From Tyto alba (lineage: Eukaryota; Chordata; Aves; Strigiformes; Tytonidae), in assembly GCF_018691265.1 (NCBI RefSeq), contig NW_024881277.1, positions 7,615,080 through 7,679,079 on the forward strand: DNA of 64,000 nt. Direction: 5' to 3'. Below, piece by piece: positions 57,370 through 64,000 of this stretch; positions within the stretch are counted from its first letter, which is position 1, and each line of letters starts with the position of its first letter. The notes under the pieces were generated by a model. The model worked only from the letters and a program-made list of their open reading frames with translations, had not been told where the DNA came from and searched no databases. Position numbers and translations under genes: made by a program.

Positions 57370-58332
57370 TCATCCTGTTACCAGTTTCCTCAGGGCATCT
57401 TTGATCTCCTGGTTCCTCATGCTGTAGATGAGGGGGTTCACTGCTGGAGGCACCACTGAGTACAGAAATGACACCACCAGGTCCAGGGATGGGGAGGAGA
57501 TGGAGGGGGGCTTCAGGTAGGCAAAAAATGAAGTGCTGATAAAGAGGGAGAGCACAGCCAGGTGAGGCAGGCACGTGGAAAAGGCTTTGTGTCGTCCCTG
57601 CTCAGAGGGGATCCTCAGCACAGCCCTGAAGATCTGCACATAGGACAGCACAATGAAAACAAAACACCCAAAAGCTAAACAGACACTAAGTACAAGAATC
57701 CCAGCTTCCCTGAGGTAGGAACCTGAGCAGGCAAGCTTGAGGATCTGGGGGATTTCACAGAAGAACTGGTCCACAACATTGCCTCCACAGAGGGGTAGGG
57801 AAAATGTGTTGGCAGTGTGCAGGAGAGAATTTAGCAACCCAGTGCCCCAGGCAGCTGCTGCCATGTGGACACAAGCTCTGCTGCCCAGGAGGGTCCTGTA
57901 GTGCAGGGGTTGGCAGATGGCAACGTAGCGGTCATAGGCCATGATGGTGAGAAGAGAAAACTCTGCTGTTATCAAGAAGAGAAAGAAAAAGAGCTGTGCA
58001 GCACATCCCAAGTAGGAGATGTCCCTGGTGTCCCAGAGGGAATTGGCCATGGTTTTGGGGACAGTGGTGGAGATGGAGCCCAGGTCGAGGAGGGAGAGGT
58101 TGAGGAGGAAGAAGTTCATGGGGGTGTGGAGGTGGTGGTCGCAGGCGATGGCGGTGATGATGAGGCCGTTGCCCAGGAGGGCAGCCAGGTAGATGCCCAG
58201 GAAGAGCCAGAAGTGCAGGAGCTGCAGCTCCCGTCTGTCTGCAAATGCCAGGAGGAGAAATTCGGTGATGGAGCTACCATTAAAAATTTGCTTCCACTGG
58301 TCATTGAGCACTGTCCAAGGAGGAAAAGTCAT
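57370..58332 (-). CDS. Olfactory receptor family 14-like, intact
   Basis: A G protein-coupled odorant receptor of the olfactory neuron plasma membrane, of the OR14 type expanded in birds. The open frame has 320 residues, with seven hydrophobic segments. Hallmarks: N-glycosylation site NGSS near residue 18, LHTPMNFFLLNLSLLD (TM2), MAYDRYVAICQPLHY after TM3, KAFSTCLPH before TM6, and NPLIYSMRN in TM7, followed by a short tail ending VTG. The extracellular cysteines are in place. The usual start in this family sits just before the NxSS site. Here that codon reads ATT, and the only in-frame ATG lies 15 codons further upstream (58330-58332), adding a hydrophilic extension (MTFPPWTVLNDQWKQ). The rest is undamaged. 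Close paralogue of the broken 3729-4666 gene. Confidence 0.9.
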   Translation of the reverse strand: MTFPPWTVLNDQWKQIFNGSSITEFLLLAFADRRELQLLHFWLFLGIYLAALLGNGLIITAIACDHHLHTPMNFFLLNLSLLDLGSISTTVPKTMANSLWDTRDISYLGCAAQLFFFLFLITAEFSLLTIMAYDRYVAICQPLHYRTLLGSRACVHMAAAAWGTGLLNSLLHTANTFSLPLCGGNVVDQFFCEIPQILKLACSGSYLREAGILVLSVCLAFGCFVFIVLSYVQIFRAVLRIPSEQGRHKAFSTCLPHLAVLSLFISTSFFAYLKPPSISSPSLDLVVSFLYSVVPPAVNPLIYSMRNQEIKDALRKLVTG

Positions 58333-59985
58333 TGAAAAGATAGTGTAGACTTCTCTGAGATAGAATCTACTCTGTATTTCTCAGTGACTGCCTTTCCCTT
58401 TTAACCAAGTTCTTTGGCCAGTCCATCCTGTGAGCTCAGGTTGATGTTGGCTGAGGGTGCCCCATGGAGCAGGGGCTCTGCTGTGAGCTCTGGAGGAGTC
58501 AAATCTGCTGGACAGCTATTGATAAATCAGAACACGGATAATCATACATTAAATCCACTTGTATTATCAAAGAGATTTACAGTACTATTTCTCCCAATTC
58601 ACCTGACTGCAGGGTGGAAACATGGGGATTTATTTTTTTGAGTGTTCTAGTTGCACCACTGCAACTGAGGAGTGGTTTTAAGGCAGAAATTCTTGGCATT
58701 TCTGCTGCACCTCCCAGTGAAACATTGTGGGTCCTGAGGCCAAGGGCCTGTCCTGCAGTTCAGAGTGAGGAGAGTCGCTCTGTCCAACAGCCCTGGTCTC
58801 ATCTGCCCTGTGCTGGCACCGCTTGATGATAGACACCACTGGATGATGATAGACACAGCTGTTCCCCACAGAAACAGGGCACTGGCTGGGACTAGAGGAA
58901 TCCAGTCTCCAAGCACAGCTCTCCAAATCCCTCAGCCCCTCTCATCACACCTGAAGAGGATCTCAGCTCTCCCCTCCCAGCCAGGGACACAGAGGGCTCA
59001 TTGCAGCTGCCTGTGTGCAGACGTCCAGCAGCATTTCCATGGCCTTAGCACTGAGGTGTTTCCTCCCTGGGGCTGCTGGATAACACAGAGATGCCCCAGG
59101 AAAGCTGTTCCCACCTGGAGAGAAACCTGCAGCCCAGCACGAGCCCCTCAGAGCAAGAGTTGAATGTCCTAAAGAGTAAATGTCCTGAATGGAATATTGT
59201 GTCCTTTGTTTTGCCCTGAGCCCACAGATTATGAGGGGACTTTACTCCCATGGACATATCTGCACAGTAGGACCCACAGGGTTGGGCTCTGAACTGCAGC
59301 TTAAGCCCAGCCCCCCATCCCAGCAAGTCCAGGCATGACAGTAAGGGGAGCAGATACAGGAGGGGGAAAATGGACAAATACTACAGAGCTAGTGCTGCTG
59401 GAGGCAGAAAGGGACAGGCAGTTAGGTATTTGCTAAGTTTTCCCCTTCAGAGCTGAGGCTACTGGGAAGGTGCCCCATGGCCTTCAGGGAAGAGACTGTG
59501 TTGAGTGGGAGGGGACAGCAAGGGGTTGCTCCATGGAAGACATCTGAACTGCAGGACATGGCAGTGAGGTGCCCAAATCCCCCCTCTCACCGCATTCCTG
59601 ACAGCAACACCCTCTCCCTCCCTGCCTATGTCTCTGGTACCTGGGTCTGTCCCTGATGAGACCTACTTTTTTGTCCCCTTATCTCCTCCCTGTTGGTGTT
59701 GCCAGCCCCCATCCCACCCTCTGTGTGCTCAACTCTGCCCTGCAGACCCCTCCTGGCAGCAGGACATTGCTCAGGGGCAGTTCCATGTGTGCAGGGTCTC
59801 AGGAGTGGCTCAGAGAAGTGTTAAGGATAACTGAGATTTAAGCGCCTTCACTAGAGTGGAAAAATATCCTATCAGTGCCCAACCAGCCAAACAAGAAAGG
59901 AAATCTCAAAGAAAGGGTCCTTGCATTACAAGTAAAAGCAGACTTGAGATCCTTCTTCAGAAGGACCCTCTGCAAAAGTCCCCAG
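58333..59985. other. OR14 upstream flank
   Basis: No coding sequence recognised. The part near 58676-58740 resembles the flank of the first OR14 locus (5140-5230). Untranslated OR exons could lie here but cannot be told from sequence alone. Confidence 0.45.
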
Positions 59986-59989
59986 AGTG

Positions 59990-61660
59990 CTTTGGAGCTG
60001 TGAGCAGCATTGTCATTTCTGTGATGGTGGTCTCTCCTTCCCCCCACAGCTTCTCCCCACAGCGCCGTGGGGAGCTCCCCGGGCAGGCTGAGTGCTGACC
60101 CTGGCAGGCGGCAGAGTCCCTGCCCCAGCACACAGCCCCCTGGGGTGCAGGGACCCTGCTGGGAAGGACAGCCCTGGGCACCCCTGCCTGCACACCCGGC
60201 TGCACACCCCTGCAGCCGGCCCTGCCAGAAGGCAGCCCTCATGCCCTGGCCCTCACAGGGGGCACCAGGGAAGCCCAGCTCAGGAGCAGCTCCTCCTCCT
60301 CCTCCTTTAGGCAGGAGGCAGATTCTTGGCAGCTCTGCGCCTTCCCCAGATCCCTCCCCGAGCTGCAGCTGCATTGCCCTGCACCCCCAGACTTACTGTG
60401 GCCAGGGCCCTGACGCTTTCTCCTCCTCGGAGCTCTCAGCAGCCTCCCAGCCCAGGCTGCCTTGAAGCTGTGTGTGCCTCGCTGCTCTGCCCTGGGTGCC
60501 TGCAGGCAGTGCCCTCAGCCCTGCTGCGCTTTGCAGAGGAGCTGCTCCTGGGCAGAGCTGTCTCTCTGCAGCGCTGCCCACTTGCCAGGAGCTCCCTCCG
60601 GCCCAGGAGCCCGGCCCAGCTCAGCACCACAGCAACAGCCCAAGGCACTTTAATGACCCCTCAGGAGGGTTTGGTGCCAAGTCCGTCAACCTCAGGCACT
60701 GAGAAGAACCTGAAGAAACCTCTGAAGAAGTCAGAGTTATTTTCAAACTCCAAGATTTCCTGGAGTGTTAATGGCTCCCACTGAGGGACACTGTTGACAA
60801 AGCCTCCTCAGGGTCCTGTTAGAGCAGAAATCTGGAGGCAGTGATGAGAAGTTGGGAACTAAAAGGGAAAGGTGGCTCTGATGCTGAGTAAACCTGAATG
60901 TGTTGCATTAAGGCAAAGTTCCAAGTCCTCAGCCCATTAACCAAATGGCCAAGCCACGACCCCCAGCCCCTGGGAAGGGAGATCCTGTCCCTCCCACATT
61001 CCTCAGGGCTCTTCCTGGGGTAGGGGGTATGGAGATGTGCACCTCCCAGGCTCCTGAGGATGCACAAGGAGGCCATGAGGCCCCTGTGCTGCAAGGGACT
61101 GTGCCTCCTCACAGGCATCAGTGTCAGGGACAGCATCCATAGCCAAAATCGTGATGGGGTTGACTTTATTGGGGTCTTTCAGCTTTCCCACAGCCCTCTG
61201 TCATCTCCACCACAGGCTGTCCTATGGGGTTGCATGCCCTGCGCCTCTTTCCCTGCAGGCTGTCCTCATCCCCCCGGCTGTCTCACCTCGCTCCCCCTGA
61301 GCATCTTCCTTTCTTTCCTGATCTCTCACCATCCTCCCTGGATCTTCCTTGAAAAACAAAGTCTTGTTCTGATCTGTACTCCTCCTGGCTCATGTGTTGC
61401 ACCACAGCATTTATCCTGTTGTCCAGTCTGGACTTCCCCAGCTGCACAGTATGACATTATTTCTTTCTCATGCTGTTTTCCACTGTGAAGAAAAAGTCCA
61501 CCGTCTCTCAAACCACCCTTCAAGGGTTCTTGGGCTACTCCTAGACTGTCCCAAGTCTCCACAACACTTAGTCCAGAATGTTTATATCTAAGCACATTGC
61601 ACATGGGCTTGAGTCCTCTAAACCCCATCTTGGGGTGATGTCTGGGTACTCTCAAAGGTG
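59990..61660 (+). repeat. OR-associated low-copy repeat, most complete copy
   Basis: Combines in one unit the segments seen separately at 7190-7830 and 1000-2160 (and inverted at 19700-18180). Landmarks: 'ctcctgggcagagctgtctct' near 60545, 'cctggagtgttaatgg' near 60758, 'gatgctgagtaaacctg' near 60879 and 'agggctcttcctgggg' near 61003. Open frames are not conserved between copies. Confidence 0.6.
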
Positions 61661-61669
61661 TTTGGAGAT

Positions 61670-61870
61670 GAAAACATAGTGGTTACAGGTCAAGAAAGAT
61701 GGAGTGATACTTCTCACCAGGATCTGTATTGGAAGGGCAAGTGGCAATGGTGTTAAAATGAAAGAGGGTAGATTTAGATTTGAAATAAGGAAGAAATGTT
61801 TTACGATGAGGATGCTGAGATACTGGAACAGGTTGCCTAGAGCAGTTCCAGGGAGGGGCAATCCACCACT
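61670..61870 (+). mobile_element. CR1 LINE fragment, plus strand
   Basis: 'gaaagagggtagatttagatttgaaataaggaag' and 'ctggaacaggttgcctagagc' are CR1 3' UTR text; inverted relative to the next feature. Confidence 0.8.
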
Positions 61871-61876
61871 TCTCTG

Positions 61877-62905
61877 GGCAACCTCTTCCACTGTTTCACC
61901 ATCCTCATACTAAAGAATTTCCTCCTTTTATCTAAGCTAAATCTACCCTCTTTCAGTTTAAACCCATTACCCTTTGTCCTATCCCTGCAATCCCTGATAA
62001 ATAGTCTCTCCCCATCTTTCCTGTAGCCCTGTTTAAGTCCTGGAAGGCCACTAGAATTTCTCCCTTGGAGCCTTCTCTTCTTCAGTCTGAACAAAACAAA
62101 CTCTCTCAGCCTGTTCTCACAAGGGAGGTGTTCCAGCCCCCCAGTCATCTTCACGGCCTCCTCTGGACCTGCTTGAGCATGTCCATGTCCTTTTTATGTT
62201 TGGATCATGAGAGCTGGAAACCAGACTACAGTGCCGGTCTCATGAGAGCAGAGCAGAATGGGAGAATCCCCCACCTTGACCTGCTGGCCACACTTCTCTT
62301 GATGCAGCCCAGGACACGGTTGGTTTTCTGGCCTGCGAGTGCACAGTGCTGGCTCACAATCAGTTTTCCATGAACTACCAACCCCAAGTCCTTCTCCGCA
62401 GGGCTGCTCTCAATCCACTCCTTGCCCAGCATCTATTTGTATGTGAGGTTGTCCCAAGCCATGGGTAGGACCTTCAACTTGGCCTTGTTGAACTTCATGA
62501 GGTTTGTATGGGCCCACTTCTCCAGCCTGTCCAGGTTCCTCTGGATGGCATCCTTTCCCTCCAGCATGTCACCACACCACACAGTTTGGTGTCATCTGTG
62601 AACTTGCTGAGGATGCACTCGATCCTGCTGTCCATGACGGCAACACAGATGTCAATCAATACCAGACCCAAATCCAACCCCTGAGGAATTCCCCTCATCT
62701 CTGTTCTCCAATTGGTTGTTGAGCCTGTGACCTCAGCACTTTGAGTTTGATCCCCCCAACCAATTCTTTATCCACCGAGTGGTCTATCCGCCAAATCACC
62801 GTCTCTCCAACTCTAGACGAGAATGTCATGCGGGACCGTGTCAAGTGCTTTGCACAAGTCCACGTAGATTACATCAGTTGCTCTTCCAACTGTTCTTTGG
62901 TGAGG
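61877..62905 (-). mobile_element. CR1 LINE, 3' kilobase, minus strand
   Basis: About 1 kb of continuous CR1: 'gcatcctttccctccagcatgtcaccacacc', 'gatgcagcccaggacacggtt', 'caaccaattctttatccaccgagt' and similar segments, covering the C-terminal RT coding region and part of the 3' UTR in reverse. Frames are broken. Confidence 0.9.
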
Positions 62906-62965
62906 CCAGCAACAGGCAAGACCAGTGTGTGTGCATGTCATGTTGGTGTGTCTGCCAGTGGGTGT

Positions 62966-64000
62966 AACTCATGGTCTGAGCCTGGTCGGCAGCCAAACAC
63001 CACACAGCTCCCACCTGGGAATGGGGAAGGAAGCAGAGGGGTAAAGGGAGACTCACGGGTTGAGATAGAAACAGTTGAATAATGGTGATAAAATAATACA
63101 GTGGCAGTATGAACGGATAATGTAAAATGCAATTGCTCACTAACCGCCGACTGACACCCAGCCGGCTCCCGGCCAGCGATCCTGAAACACAAAGATGCCG
63201 CGACCACAATCCCAAAAGTGAGAGTGTGCCCCTTCCCGCCCACCCCTCCTTTATATGGTGAGCGTAACTTCACATGACATGGAATATTGGCCAATCCAGG
63301 CCCGCTGCTCCAGCTCTGTTTCCTCTCTGCTTCTTGTGAGCCTGTGCACAGGCAGGACACGGGGAGCTGGAGAGTCCCTGAAATCTCCGTGTGCATCAGC
63401 ACTCCTCCAGCTACCAAAAAGGAACATGAACTCTATTCCAGTCTGAACCAGGACCGTGTCCACCCCTTGTTCCATATCCTTTGCATTATCCTCAGGTTCC
63501 ATATTTCCTAATACAGTCTAATAAATTACTGTCCTCTTCCCTGGTCTTAGGCATGTGCACACAGATATAATTCCCTTAGCCCATGGGCCATCTTAAGCCC
63601 ATACGTGGAATTACCTTTGCCCAAGGACCTGGGTGCACTTGGTCCTTGCAGTCTATATACTGCAGAATGTATCGTGAGTTCATTTGGTCCATAGCTTCAG
63701 GTTCCATCTGTCCTAACAGTCTCTTAAGGCAGGAGGAGGGATTCTCAGTTGGTAGGGCACAGGTGTCCTTGGGCCTGGCAGGAGGATGGCATGCAGTCTC
63801 TGTTGCAGCTGGAGCTGGTGGCTGATGCATCTGACGCTGTCTATATTCAGTCTGCAGCAGGCGCTGGGTATCAGTTGCTGAAACCAATCGTGACTTTATT
63901 GAAGCTCGTGTTTTTCTTCATGAATATGATGCCATTAGCATAATATGTGTCAACCATAGCAATGCATTTATAGGGTTGTTTGGTGATTAATGTAATACAG
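62966..64000 (-). mobile_element. Second ERVL-like provirus, 3' end, runs off the window
   Basis: LTR at about 62966-63455 (TATA-like 'tttatatggtgagcg' near 63250), then a 3' internal region closely similar to 25690-26160. A segment of about 70 bases at 63592-63660, which matches the integrase C-terminal coding end of the first provirus (near 26240-26290), is inserted where the first provirus has none. The upstream pol lies beyond the window. Confidence 0.85.

Overview
This is an avian nuclear genome window. The evidence is abundant CR1 LINE fragments with the bird-type 3' end, ERVL-like and other avian retroviral LTRs, and olfactory receptor (OR) sequences of the family-14 type that is expanded in birds. 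The species cannot be determined from the sequence. Most of the 64 kb is repeats, proviral remnants and segmental duplications. Only two loci look like functional protein-coding genes: an intact OR14-type receptor at the right (57370-58332, minus) and an unrecognised multi-exon single-pass membrane protein in the middle (35713-41697, plus).

Left part, 1-20.3 kb. A tandem duplication (1-3027 and 10571-13577, with a second shared block at 8686-9411 and 16213-16975) surrounds an OR14 pseudogene with a single frameshift (3729-4666, minus). The second copy lacks the OR and holds CR1 sequence instead. A low-copy, OR-associated repeat family occurs here in both orientations and again at 60 kb. A 13-base N gap (19743-19755) lies just before what looks like the 3' terminal exons of an unidentified gene.

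Middle, 21.2-35.1 kb. A 2.85-kb segment (21791-24640) containing a CR1 tail, a CpG-island promoter and an LTR is repeated almost identically at 46194-49027. Between them, two oppositely oriented 3' halves of class-I (gamma-like) retroviral elements flank a degraded ERVL-like provirus (25085-31917, minus). That provirus has a tRNA-Lys1,2-type primer binding site, gag, protease, RT, RNase H and integrase, but no env.

35.1-46.2 kb. The novel membrane-protein candidate has a CpG/CRE promoter, a signal-peptide exon, a run of short phase-1 exons (one of them tandemly duplicated), a transmembrane exon, a proline-rich tail and a poly(A) signal. A 1.07-kb solo LTR follows, then an intron-containing pseudogene related to the USP36/USP42 deubiquitinases, then another LTR.

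Right, 49-64 kb. An OR C-terminal fragment, a heavily frameshifted OR pseudogene, CR1 pieces, the intact OR14 gene (which appears to have lost its usual start codon and uses an upstream ATG), another copy of the OR-associated repeat, a long minus-strand CR1, and the 3' end of a second ERVL-like provirus that runs off the window.
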